A stretch of DNA of 64,000 bases from Lineus longissimus (taxonomy: Eukaryota > Nemertea > Pilidiophora > Heteronemertea > Lineidae). Of the stretch, positions 56,101 to 64,000 are shown one piece after another. The stretch is taken from NCBI RefSeq assembly GCF_910592395.1, contig NC_088310.1:10115501-10179500 (forward strand). The letters run 5' to 3'. How positions within the stretch are numbered: position 1 is the stretch's first letter; each line of letters opens with the position of its first letter. A program made the position numbers and the translations under genes. A model generated the notes under the pieces. It was not told the DNA's origin. It worked only from the letters and a program-made list of their open reading frames with translations, and searched no databases.

Positions 56101-59100
56101 GTCATGAAGTATGGTGGTTGGCCATATTTTCCCGCTTTGTCCTGTATGTATAGGAACCAAGATTACACTTTCACAGGCCAATTGGATTTTGGAATACGCT
56201 TTTTTGACATTGACACTCGTAACAAGGGAGATACCGCTTACACGAGTCACAACACAGCTTACGGACGAAAATTATGGGAGGCAAGTGCAAATTTGAAATA
56301 CAGGTCGTGACTCAGTGAATTCCACATTTAAGGTGCATGCTCTGAGAAAGCCGTTAGACAAAATGTAGTCAGCCTAAAAGGCTGCTCAATGAGAAGATAC
56401 TGTACTTCTGATCGGAGTGATAGGCCGAAAGAGTTGTCGTGCAATTTCCACAGGCATATATTGGCTTTCGCTTGTGATGATGCCCAAACCGTTGAGGTTT
56501 AGGAATCATCACCCCGGCCCTTCTCTGCGTACCAAAGGCTTTAATGATCACCTGCCTTGCAAATGTTTTCATGAATATATGTACCTTTTAGGCATAACAA
56601 TCGCCGCATATACTGCCTCCAAAAGGATTCAATGACCCGGGTCCATGAGGTTCTTCGTCGTCCGAATCCAAAAACTGTTCGTCTTTTGGTTGCGTTTATT
56701 ACGTTGTCCACAACATAGTTTAGCTGATGAATCACGATTATAGAAATTGATTTCATGCGGAAGAAGACGGCGAGACATGCTGTCTTAGTTACTTGTGTAG
56801 GGCTGGTTGAACGGCTGCTATAAAAATGCAATGTCTTAAAGAATTCTCGAAACTGAGAAGAATGCCTTGAGAAGATCGCTCAGGCACGGACATACTGATT
56901 TCTATAAATCCGTGGTTGAGGTGAACCCTGGGTCAACCCAGATGGCACGAAATCCCAGAAGTCTATAATTTGAACATGAGCTCATTGTAAGTTACGTTTA
57001 AAAAAAAAGATTATTATTTTAAAAGGCCCCTTCCATTTTTGTTTTATGTTAAGCACCAAATCGCGGGTTAATTTCCTACAATTATTGTCAGACTTGTCAT
57101 TGGTAACGGCTCTCTCGTTGGTAACACATGCATAGAAGGCGATGAGGGGTAGACCGAAGGATAACCGGAGCCGATACACGGGGAAGGTTAAAACAAGGAA
57201 AGGCTTTACATGGGTCTTGGAAGATTGCCGAAAAAAAGGAATTGCGATAGTTTGCCCATTTATTTGGCATTTTAAAAAATTCAGGCCTAGCCCGATACAC
57301 GGTCTTTTGTCTTTAAACATCGTCCACTTGCACTTAAGCCTAAATTCCCTTTGTTCCACTGTCTTATCAAAGGCTTATCAGGGCAAATCATGATAACGTG
57401 AGGCCCAAAAAAGCATGAACAAATAAACGCAATGGGAGTGGATGACCTTGATGGAAGCTCTACGTGCACGAGCCGCCTGACAATGCCTGAGGCACCCATG
57501 GTCCCAAGTGAGTAATCAAGGACTGGTGCTGACAAGCTTTCTTACGCTGCAGTACGTTGATTATAAGTGGAAACACAAATAATGGCCATCGGGAGCATTC
57601 TGTTGATAAGAGAAAAAAATCATTTCAGGTTATACGAGACATTGACAACTGGTTGAATGATCCATCGCACAGGAACGAGGTTATTGCCATGCGATTCCAC
57701 GACACCACAATGCCCTCCGGCTTCGACAGGTTCAAACCCATCTTCAGAGACTACTTTACTGGAGCAAACGGGAAGGTCGGCACCAATGCGATGACGAGTT
57801 GGCCGACTCTCGGAGAAGCAGTGGCACAAAATAAGCGCGTGTTCATTTTTATGGTGGACAAGCTTTGTGACAGCAACTGTCGGAGGTCTTACCCCTACAT
57901 TCGCCCGGTAGGTAGCGCATTTGTCAATGACCTACAACATTTTAGTGACCAACAAATTGTATTAACATGTATCCCACCGAACAACCAACATGACCATCAA
58001 CGAATTTCTTTTCGAGAATCCATTAGCCACCGTTGGGAAAACATGTTGTTTAATTTCTCCTCACCAAAAATTATCGAGCTTAATTAACTTGCTCGATGAC
58101 ACAAAAATCAGAATATTAGTATTTGGCAATGGTGGATTTAGGGGTTGCGCATGATGAGCGGGCAACTCCCCTTTTTGTCGTAGTGGGATGGTTTTTCTGG
58201 GCGCCCATCCCAAGGAAGCAAACAACTACTTAATGTGTTTTAGCCCTCCATGCAGATTCCGAGAAAACGCATATTTGGCGCTCAAAATTGCCAAATGCTT
58301 CTTAAGGAGGGCTTCAAGACCCGCTCGTTTCCAAGATCACAATCGGCCCTCTCTAGGTGGAATTGCACCCCCTCCCCTCCCTGACTTTCTGGATCCGCAG
58401 CTATTATTTTGTCCATATTCTTTCTGGGACAATTATGTATAAAACTTCCTTGCTCTCATGAAAACCGTGGCAAATCATAACTTGGCTGTTCTATATTTTT
58501 TATTGATGTTCAAGCAATGTTTTAAATTGCAATATGTAAGAATGGCAATTTGCAATGCGATACATTACAATAAATTGTTTAAATTATAATATTCTTTTAT
58601 ATAGCGTCACTTAAAAAGGAATTGTCAATGGAAATATAAGTCGTATCTAATAGAAAACTTACAGCAAAACTGTTTACTAAAACTTATTTTACCTCACTGT
58701 TAAAAGCATTCAGGCCTAGCCCACTGCACGGTCTATTGTTTTTGAACATAGCCCGCTCGCACCTAGGGCTAAATTCGCATTGAACAGTCCATCGAAGGGT
58801 CATCAGAACAAATCTTGATAACATCGACTCCACGAAACAGCTTTCAGGGTGGTGGACAGGCTTAAACCAGCGAAGGCAAATACACCTAACGTTATTAGAA
58901 TAAAAATTAATTATAAAAAGCCTCCGTAAATTTTCTTAATTAGATACAAATTCAATTTGAGTGTCATCATTTAAAAATAGTTTTTTTTTCTCTCTTTCAG
59001 GATAGTTTATACGACGACACATGGTTAGATCTCAAGGTGACGTCATCATGTAGTAGCATGCCAGAAGATACAAGAAAAAAGTGTGCAAGCGCGACAAGAG

Positions 59101-61405
59101 ATTTGGTCATTGTCTCAGCATTTGCCTCCTTAGGCCTGTGTGTCAGTGACATGCAGAAGTTGGTAGGTTACACGATTACTTGAGGCACTGAATAGGCTAC
59201 TGTAGCCCTACAAGCCTTACCTAGCTAGTTTTGAGAAAAATCAAGCTGACTATATTTGATTCCTGCAAAATGACACACATTGTGAGATTGATCTGTCCCG
59301 CTATTGATCGAACCTCCACCTATCATAATATTCTACCCAACAATTGCGACCAAATTCTGTTGTCGTGATAATTGAGTAGCTTACTTCACATGAAACTAAA
59401 GTTCTCGCCAAGCACGTAAACCGGATGTAAGGACTTTAATCATGAGAATTTCCAATGATCAGAGCAGTAAGTATTAGCTCATCTATTGATTCCTAGGTGG
59501 CCGAACCTGCTTTCTTCAGTCCTGAACCAGGATGCAAATTTTCGAGCCCATTTGTTTTTTTTGGTTACTATGTCAATGAATCTGGTTTTGGAGCAACAAT
59601 TTTTGTGAGAACTCTGTATTTGTGAAGTAAGCACCTTACTTCACGACAAGATCATTTTTACTATGCCCCCGAAATGCTGTCACGGATTCAAAAACACGTT
59701 ATCACATGCTTATGGGTCATTCAAATTCACTGAAACTTATTTTCAAAAGGTGAAACACACACGCTGGGGGTAAATGGACAACTGCACACTTTGAAATATT
59801 GAGTCTTAATTTGTTGGTATTAACAGGGTCTTTCAAATAAAGAGTCAGGTTACGGCAAGTTTCCTTTGATCCCACAGCTCTCTCAGGCAATTTACTGGAA
59901 GCCACGATGAAGCCCTTTTTAATTCAGCTACAAACTGAGCTGAGGTGTAAAACAATGATGGAATGATCAAAATCCAACGAAAAATATTTATTCTGCACAT
60001 GAGGTACACATATGATTTATCGGGTTACAAATACATGCAGTATAAATTATCACTCTCATCTGTTTGCAATTTGTTATCAAAAATCCATAATCCGGTTGTA
60101 ATCAATGGCAACATAATAGTGTAAATTGTTTCTTATGAGGGGACTCAAAAATTGATGTACACATCATAAATGTTTATAAGGTTTAAGCCAAACAGCGTGT
60201 TTAACAAAGGAACCATGTGATACCCTTAGATGGTCCACTAAGCACCGACAACATACTAAACTGCCAACTACAAAAATATGTGATGATGTGGAGTAGAAAA
60301 ACGCTTTTCTAAAATTATTCTCAAACCAGTGCCATCACTTCTCCTCAAAACTGTCGAAAACCAAAATGCGAAACATGTCGTTTTTCATATAAATGTTATC
60401 TTTGACATTATATCTGAATAGTTTTATAGATATCAGTGACTTTGAAGCAGGCGTTTGCTTTAAAACGGGGTGTTTGTAACGGCCATGTTCAGCTGATCAA
60501 AGAATTGTTCAAAGTCCAGTTGTGCAGAATTGTCTTGGGTGTACCACGTGACCCGAGACAGCTCTGTCCCAACGCGCGTCTTTCGGAATTGTCGGTTGCT
60601 TTGATGTTGAAACCACGTATTTTCCTAGTTGCCTGACTCTTTATTTGAAAGACTCTGGTATTTATAAGTGTTGAAGATATTTTCAGAAATCTACAATTTT
60701 AAAGCATTATCCATTTTTTTGGGGGGGGGGGGGCGTGTCTAGTCAAAACATGTGTTTTGCACACTTTCGAAAATGTATTTACCAACCATTCCTTTCATTA
60801 TCGCGCACATTCAACAGACCGCTATTTTCAGCTGAGGCCTTTTAAATTCTTGACGCGAATCCGATGTTGTCCACAATCATGTCTCCAGCAGTGTCAGTTA
60901 CAAAATATTATTTTCTGAAGCTGGGGGCGCACAGTAGTAACTACCTGCGAGATCGTGCCTCAGAGGTATTCAAGATCATTTATTCATCACGTTCAATAGG
61001 TATTTTGTGGTTGTATTATCGTGTCGTCGCCCAAGACGGTAGGCGACCTAATGCCAATGACACTGACGCAAAGAAAAAATCGTTGGTTTTTTTCAATAAC
61101 AAACGCAGAATTGCTGTACCAAGGCTAGATTAGAAAATACCAATGCGACATGATCTCGCCCAGATTTACCTCTGTGCATGTGCTCCCAGCGTTCGCGCCT
61201 TACCTTGTTTGAATGTTTTTTGCTTTTTTATTTACTTCAGTGTAACAAGTACATCAAGCCCAGTGCCATGGACTGTTACAACGAACGGAAGAAGCGAGGC
61301 CAGACGGTGAACTTCCTGGTGGCAGATTATGTCAACCAAGCCAAGACCGATGAAAACGTCGTCACAGTCTCTAATGAATTAAATAAGCTCAATATGGGAC
61401 TCTAA
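44057..61405 (+). CDS. Secreted PAN-PAN-PLC-X-like protein, 468 aa, eight coding exons
   Basis: Joined exons: 44057-44117, 51224-51460, 52805-53041, 54106-54180, 56090-56280, 57629-57907, 59001-59162, 61241-61405. Total 1407 nt, one frame, stop TAA. Domains: signal peptide (about 1-19), two PAN/apple modules (about 21-99 and 100-178), then a PLC-like phosphodiesterase X region (about 179-414) with H201 in FPGTHNS and H257 in TSHN as the likely catalytic pair, FFDIDTR between them, and a Cys-containing C-terminal tail. The first five exons join in phase 1; the later ones join in phase 0. The X-like fold is that of PI-PLC/PLCXD proteins, which cleave phosphoinositides or related phosphodiesters; substrate here is unknown. 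PAN domains bind proteins or sugars, so an extracellular or granule role is likely. Further exons in the 7-kb second intron cannot be excluded. Confidence 0.78.
44984..45222 (+). repeat. Dispersed repeat, copy B
   Basis: Collinear with 8356-8606: CACATGTAGCTGA, TTTGTTTCCTG, CGACACTTTAGCA, ACCACAGT and CCCTAATTGTTTT in the same order. Confidence 0.55.
45836..46055 (-). CDS. Possible orphan exon, minus strand
   Basis: On the minus strand a good acceptor (TAACCAATTTCAG) opens a frame that reads SVDRFDIDARFVTVSSRTHA and later ESFELIDRHGNVALGSG, which looks protein-like. The donor is weak (TGA|GTACAAG near 45836) and no neighbouring exon was found. No family recognised. It may be a retroposed fragment or chance. 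Confidence 0.2.
46108..46890. mobile_element. MITE with 'AAAACCTCTRTWG' termini
   Basis: The left end AAAACCTCTATTGCGGACAC and the right end TATCCGCCCTACAGAGGTTTT are imperfect inverted copies; GTGTCC and AGAGAGGT blocks recur just inside both. Related to 13286-13470. No coding capacity. Confidence 0.55.
47026..48720 (-). mobile_element. 5'-truncated jockey-like non-LTR retrotransposon, minus strand
   Basis: Minus-strand RT fragments run from about 48720 to 47273, followed by a 3' UTR ending in AAATAAAAAAAC near 47026. It lies in the long second intron of the PAN-PLC gene, in opposite orientation. ORF1 and endonuclease are absent. Confidence 0.8.
47273..48715 (-). pseudogene. Reverse transcriptase remnant with frameshifts
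   Basis: Readable blocks in order: GGEDGLSNKMLKLVATSLYT, NYRPATLLYAISKLFERAL, YERQSGFLPGHDIQKQL and GTFLDISGAFD (finger/palm), YADDGT (active site, about 47905-47920, in a different frame from its flanks), then WKLNFKAEKSKEVIFH and LLPHLEYGAVIFDSA (thumb). At least two frameshifts and several stops separate them. Clearly non-functional. Confidence 0.82.
48721..51059. other. Intron sequence, nothing firmly recognised
   Basis: Two minus-strand open frames (49214-49465 and 49664-49912) have a protein-like composition but no family match or consistent splice context. AT-rich otherwise. Confidence 0.35.
51224..51460 (+). CDS. PAN/apple domain exon 1
   Basis: The exon is 237 nt (79 codons, phase 1-1); acceptor GTTCTTTTAG, donor AATC|GTAAGT. 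The peptide contains FACANDLGYRPGDCSGNDIG, then LQACSDKCKATSSCAAFLW, then GHCYMKSKSC. The pattern C-x3-C-x5-C-A-A-F followed by C-Y-x-K-S is that of PAN/apple modules. It is about 90% identical to the next PAN exon at protein level. Because each copy is 1-1, either could be skipped without shifting the frame. Confidence 0.8.
52805..53041 (+). CDS. PAN/apple domain exon 2 (duplicate)
   Basis: The exon is 237 nt, phase 1-1; acceptor TGTACTTTCAG, donor CTGG|GTAAGT. It differs from exon 1 at few residues (for example NGLGYRPGDCPG against NDLGYRPGDCSG, FQALN against FQELN, NEVGH against NDVGH). All cysteines are conserved, which suggests both modules are still under constraint. Confidence 0.8.
53265..53340 (-). 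repeat. Dispersed repeat, inverse copy of 23928-23990
   Basis: The reverse complement carries CCACGTGGAAAGGATCGATG, TAGAGCTAAC and GGTCGAATCGGA in the same order as the first copy. Confidence 0.6.
53954..53989. repeat. Perfect 17-bp-stem hairpin followed by a partial direct repeat
   Basis: GCCCAGTAACTAGAATT is followed by a TT loop and its exact reverse complement. Flanking TCTTTT / AAAAGAG can extend the stem past a 2-nt bulge. The right half plus AAAAGAGAAATCACCACTTT is repeated once immediately downstream (to about 54053). It lies in the intron just before the mini-exon with the catalytic His. Confidence 0.85.
54106..54180 (+). CDS. 75-nt mini-exon with first PLC catalytic histidine
   Basis: Exon of 25 codons, phase 1-1; acceptor TTCTTTTTCAACATTTAAG, donor ACTCAG|GTAAGT. 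It encodes RCNGYEGLCKLRFDKVTFPG followed by THNS. F-P-G-T-H-N-S is the standard first catalytic-histidine motif of PLC-X-like domains, and the C-N-G-x4-L-C lead-in is typical of secreted members. The exon is required: without it the remaining exons would lack this histidine. It is shorter than normal gene-finder cut-offs and easy to miss. Confidence 0.85.
54855..54942. repeat. C18 and G13 homopolymers, 57 bp apart
   Basis: C18 at 54855-54872 and G13 at 54930-54942 can pair with one another as a hairpin. They lie in an intron of the PAN-PLC gene. Confidence 0.9.
55010..55720 (+). repeat. Tandem satellite-like repeat, about 305-bp monomers, second locus
   Basis: Diverged monomers with landmarks GACCTACTTTTC(A)AGGTCA, AGGTCAAATGGCGTAAATTG (55072 and 55368), GGCACATTTCTT / GGCACGTTTCTT and ACCA(C/T)CAGG(G/C)GGCCAAA. 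The order matches the reverse complement of the array at 31256-32085. Confidence 0.68.
56090..56280 (+). CDS. PLC-X-like exon with second catalytic histidine
   Basis: The exon is 191 nt, entered in phase 1 (acceptor TTATTTTACAG) and leaving in phase 0. It encodes ANRVMKYGGWPYFPALSCMY, then GQLDFGIRFFDIDTR and YTSHNTAYGRKLWE. Q-L-x-x-G-I-R-x-x-D-I-D is the core beta-strand of the PLC-X fold, and TSHN provides the second catalytic His. The donor is not GT: the site reads GGGAG|GCAAGT, the strong consensus of GC-AG introns. It is the only donor that joins in phase to the next exon and restores the expected motif order (YGRKLWE then VIRDIDNWL). Confidence 0.8.
57278..57400 (+). repeat. Intronic repeat, copy 1 (pairs with 58704-58830)
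   Basis: Shares ATTCAGGCCTAGCCC, CACGGTCT(T/A)TTGT, TAAATTC and ATCA(G/T)GATAAC-type blocks in the same order with 58704-58830. The two copies bracket the 57629-57907 exon. Confidence 0.6.
57629..57907 (+). CDS. PLC-X-like exon, central part
   Basis: The exon is 279 nt (93 codons, phase 0-0); acceptor AAATCATTTCAG, donor CGCCCG|GTAGGT. It encodes VIRDIDNWLNDPSHRNEVIA, the family motif for the helix and strand following the second His (the usual form is W-L-x-x-x-P-x-E-V-(I/V)), then RFKPIFRDYF and LGEAVAQNKRVFIFMVDKLC. The last segment matches the region where these proteins read 'G-K-R-V-(I/L)-(I/V)-F'. Confidence 0.82.
58704..58830 (+). repeat. Intronic repeat, copy 2
   Basis: Direct-orientation partner of 57278-57400, about 1.43 kb downstream, roughly 75-80% similar by eye. 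Confidence 0.6.
59001..59162 (+). CDS. PLC-like C-terminal exon
   Basis: The exon is 162 nt (54 codons, phase 0-0); acceptor TCTCTCTTTCAG, donor AAGTTG|GTAGGT. It encodes DSLYDDTWLDLKVTSSCSSM and later RDLVIVSAFASLGLCVSDMQ. The 'T-W' segment after the central part is common in PLC-X-like proteins. Two Cys may pair with the terminal exon. Confidence 0.75.
59163..61240. other. Last intron of the PAN-PLC gene
   Basis: Contains one complete MITE (59829-60652) and a G13 tract (60721-60733). No further exon seen. Confidence 0.5.
59829..60652 (+). mobile_element. MITE with 'CTTTCAAATAAAGAGTCAGG' termini
   Basis: The left end GTCTTTCAAATAAAGAGTCAGG (about 59827 onward) and the right end CCTGACTCTTTATTTGAAAGAC (ending about 60653) are near-perfect inverted copies. 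About 420 bp of the left side matches the element at 40345-41165. No transposase. Target duplication unclear. Confidence 0.8.
61241..61405 (+). CDS. Terminal coding exon of the PAN-PLC gene
   Basis: The exon opens in phase 0 after acceptor TTTATTTACTTCAG and encodes CNKYIKPSAMDCYNERKKRG, then TVNFLVADYVNQA and a TAA stop. In secreted PLC-X-like proteins the C-terminal end similarly reads 'P-N-(F/V)-(L/V)-x-V-D-F', a strand that closes the barrel; NFLVADYV fits this. Confidence 0.8.
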   Translation, partial: CNKYIKPSAMDCYNERKKRGQTVNFLVADYVNQAKTDENVVTVSNELNKLNMGL

Positions 61406-61466
61406 GTTCAGTAAAATCTCGATTTTTTTCATTGTTCATCAGTGTAAGAATCTCTTGAAACTTTCA

Positions 61467-61472
61467 AATAAA
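61467..61472 (+). terminator. Polyadenylation signal AATAAA of the PAN-PLC gene
   Basis: Canonical AATAAA 61 bp after the stop codon, followed by T-rich sequence and TATATGTGTTTT, consistent with a short 3' UTR. Confidence 0.75.
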
Positions 61473-61779
61473 AGTTTTGACTCTATATGTGTTTTAAAAT
61501 GTTTTACTGCACCTACCCAACCCCAACATTAACTGTCATTGGACACATCAATTAATCTGTAGTACAGCGGTTGCCCACCTTTCAGAACGGATGACCGAAT
61601 GTACGATTCAGCCCAGAGACTGAATTCAGCTATCTAGCGATAGCTCCGTGTAAATTAATACGTATTTTGTCCATGAATTGATTGATGTGTTCGAAAGCGT
61701 TCTCCAGCTTCGATAAATGAGTGCAGCGGTCAGACTCTGACAAATTCACAACCTGCTTTTTCATGGTACACCTCTTAAG

Positions 61780-62230
61780 ACTCTGTCGGCCGATCGGGTG
61801 GGATAATAGAGAGGATGCATACTATTACGACTCCCACTCCGACTTAAACTGAGTTTGAAGCTGACAGTCATTTAGTGAAATCTTCAATTTAACTGAATTG
61901 TTGAACGCTTTCAAATTGATAAATTACCTGTATCTGCACAATCATTTTTGAAATTCCAAATTGGACCTGTGCATAAAACAGATATAATGAAGTCGTCATT
62001 CAAGTCATAGGCAATCACTACGACTTGGAATACGACTTCATAATTTCCTCTTTATGGACAGGTCCGATCTGGAATTTTGATGTACACGGAGTTGATCAAT
62101 ATGAAAACGTTCGTCATTTAATTTAAATCGAAGTTTTCACTAGATGACAGTAATTCACTCTTGAAGTCTGAGTAGGAGTCGTAAATGATGCACAACCTCT
62201 CCAATCCGGACAAGTCTGCGACCTGTCGTT
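61780..62230. mobile_element. Hairpin (foldback) element centred near 62004
   Basis: The arms pair over about 210 bp: GAGAGGATGCATACTATTAC with GTAAATGATGCACAACCTCTC, ACGACTCCCACTCCGACTT with AAGTCTGAGTAGGAGTCGT, TTAGTGAAATCTTC with GAAGTTTTCACTA, GACCTGTGCATAAA with TTTATGGACAGGTC, and GAAGTCGTCATTCAAGTC with GACTTGGAATACGACTTC at the centre. Mismatches are scattered. No coding content. Confidence 0.78.
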
Positions 62231-63078
62231 GGCTGTCTTCAGCGGTCGCACGACCCAGTCTTGCAAAAATTGGTCCACTCTTATGAGACTGAGTCGTCGT
62301 CAGTCATGTAGTGCAAACATCCTTGCAAAGCGACCCGATCGTCGGGTCATGAGGTCTTTGAAGGGTTGCGACGCGATTCACTTGCGATAGCCAATCAGTA
62401 CTTTTCACTTCGTTACATGATTACAGTAATCATGGCAGACTTCTCGACTGATGAACGTGAAGACCGTCCCATTGAACTTTAGCGAGTTTCAGTTGGCTGA
62501 TGCAATCGTATGGTGAGGACGCTCGTCGCACTACGTATTTATCGCAAGACTGCATGCCCGGACGACGAGACTGTCGGGTCGCAACATGCAGAATCATATA
62601 ATGTGGCCAGGCCTTTAGATATTGAGGGCATTGTCGTTGGATGCTCTTCAACATTGTTCAATCGGGATGGACAATGGGTGAGCGACACCAATTTCTCTGA
62701 TGGGCATGTTACCTTGGTATTGATTCCATAGGAAGATAAAATGGGAGAAAATGAACCTCCTTTTTGCCTATTAGTTCAGTTCTATCGGCAATTGAGCTAT
62801 GAATACACCAAAGCTTGCCTGGACCTTGTAATGCTACTTCGTCTGAGGCTGAGACGCTAATTTCACGAAGCTGGATCAATGGAAACGCCCCTGAGATAAT
62901 TTTCGAGACTTGGAGTTCGGGGGGGGGGGGGGGTAAAACATCCTAGCAAATAAATATCCAATGCTGACGTAATCATAGTAATATTTCTGCATAGAATAGC
63001 TTCATTCAAGAACATAAACTATTCATATGGTTTAACAATGAAGTTCCGATCATTTAACCATTACAAATTTCAAAAAGT
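62231..63078. other. No supported feature
   Basis: Contains a G15 tract (62919-62933). No gene recognised. Confidence 0.35.
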
Positions 63079-63606
63079 TTACATTTTCATAAATTACCAC
63101 TATATCAGCATTTTTCATAATTTATAATTTAGTTTTTTAATTTCTGGAAAAAGTTTCTATGGATATTGGTAGACAAAAACCTTTACAAAATTTTAGACCC
63201 AGCTTTTTACGCATGAGGGAATAGGGGCAATTTGCATAAAACATCTTAAAACTGCCTCGCGTGAAAAGGGATGGCATTCAAATTGGATTAAAGACCATGG
63301 CAAGGTAGACTAGGCGCATTTGCTTGGTTTTTCACAAAGTTTCCAGGTTACATCACTAACTCTTTTGCCTCCATGTCAGTTTCATTTCTTTAAATGCCAT
63401 TCCGGCCTTTGCGGTGCAAACCAATTTTTACTTGGTTAAGGCAATTTGCCCTTGCTCGCTCATGCGTGAAAAGCTGTGTCTAAAACTTTGTAAAGGTATG
63501 TATTACACCCCTCCTACCTATATCCATTGAAACATTTTCCAAAAGTTAAGAAAATAAATTATAAATTATAAAAAATGCTAATATGGGGCAATTTATCAAA
63601 ATGTAC
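63079..63606. mobile_element. Hairpin (foldback) element centred near 63343
   Basis: Arms: TACATTTTCATAAATTACC with (CA)ATTTATCAAAATGTA, GCATTTTTCATAATTTATAA with TTATAAATTATAAAAAATGC, ACCTTTACAAAATTTTAGAC with GTCTAAAACTTTGTAAAGGT, TTTTTACGCATGAGGG with CTCATGCGTGAAAAG, GGGCAATTTGC with GGCAATTTGCCC, and AGGGATGGCATTCAAA with TAAATGCCATTCCGG. No coding content. Confidence 0.78.
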
Positions 63607-63627
63607 ACAGCCATATGATTCATCATG

Positions 63628-63825
63628 ATCATCCAGGTGTGCCTGGGATGCATGTGAAGGAACCGAACTCATCCATAAAATATACATATCAAAATTAATT
63701 AGCTTATCTAAATTCTGTCTGCCAGACTTGCCAGGTGTGCCTGGGATGCATGTGAAGGAACTCATCTATTAAACATACCTTATCAAAATTAATTAACTAA
63801 TCTAAATTCTGTCTGTCAGACTGGC
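63628..63825. repeat. Tandem duplication, about 100-bp units
   Basis: CCAGGTGTGCCTGGGATGCA and TGTGAAGGAAC occur at about 63634 and 63730, each followed by ATCAAAATTAATTA and TCTAAATTCTGTCTG. The first unit has a small insertion. Confidence 0.85.
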
Positions 63826-64000
63826 TTGCAAGATGTTAAGCACATTCATCAGAATTATGATATCCAGCCATTAAATCTGACTTAGACCTTAAAAAAACGT
63901 TTAAACGACATCTAGGATCAGCCCGCTGGGCCAAGTCGATCCATGTACCAGCTAAACCATGAATTCCCTATCACACTAAAATCGCCGTCGAAATATACGT

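Noticed and set aside
56090-56280. PLC domain lacking its first catalytic histidine (pseudoenzyme)
   Set aside because: At first the exon set held only the TSHN histidine. A 75-nt exon at 54106-54180 with FPGTHNS, correct phase on both sides and strong splice sites supplies the missing residue.

Overview
The window is eukaryotic DNA. Protein-coding sequence is cut into short exons with GT-AG splice sites, most of them in phase 1-1. Introns are long, and transposons, foldback elements and dispersed repeats fill the space between exons. The protein domains (SUEL/rhamnose-binding lectin, CUB, PAN/apple, a secreted PLC-X-like fold), the THAP-DDE, mariner, Tc1 and non-LTR elements, and terminal motifs such as GGGCCCGTATTCATAAA suggest a marine invertebrate metazoan. 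A lophotrochozoan or an invertebrate deuterostome would fit; I cannot name the species.

Layout. (1) About 0.86-9.35 kb, minus strand: part of a cell-surface protein gene. It has three 1-1 exons encoding, in order, a SUEL lectin domain, a CUB-like domain and a transmembrane helix with a basic stop-transfer. A complete long-TIR mariner and a foldback element lie in its introns. (2) 9.4-18 kb: no convincing gene; a 148-bp tandem duplication and a 1-kb Harbinger-like MITE. (3) 18.06-20.08 kb, plus strand: a PAN-like exon and a large 3'-terminal ORF of unknown family. (4) 20.1-24.5 kb: dispersed repeats and a 5'-truncated non-LTR retrotransposon flanked by a 119-bp direct repeat. (5) 24.56-29.01 kb: a 4.45-kb THAP/DDE_Tnp_4-type transposon with about 1.6-1.7-kb inverted arms. 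Each arm carries a small Cys-rich ORF antisense inside the transposase intron. (6) 29-35 kb: a MITE-rich block with a 488-bp foldback, a roughly 305-bp satellite, and one element nested in another with an exact 8-bp target duplication. (7) 35.4-41.2 kb: a dead Tc1 element, a truncated non-LTR element on the minus strand, and a MITE. (8) 43.8-61.5 kb, plus strand: a nearly complete gene with TATA/CRE promoter, 5' UTR exon, signal-peptide exon, two tandemly duplicated PAN exons, a 75-nt mini-exon holding the first catalytic His of a PLC-X-like domain, four further PLC-X/C-terminal exons, stop codon and AATAAA. The predicted product is a secreted protein of 468 aa. (9) 61.7-63.9 kb: two long foldback elements and a tandem duplication.

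The two best gene models are both extracellular or secretory proteins assembled from phase 1-1 exons, as expected of exon-shuffled metazoan proteins. Nothing links their functions directly. The transposons are independent insertions, several inside introns. The mariner transposase ORF is intact; the Tc1, THAP-DDE and all three non-LTR copies carry stops or frameshifts. All splice junctions come from reading consensus sites and reading phase; no transcript data were available.
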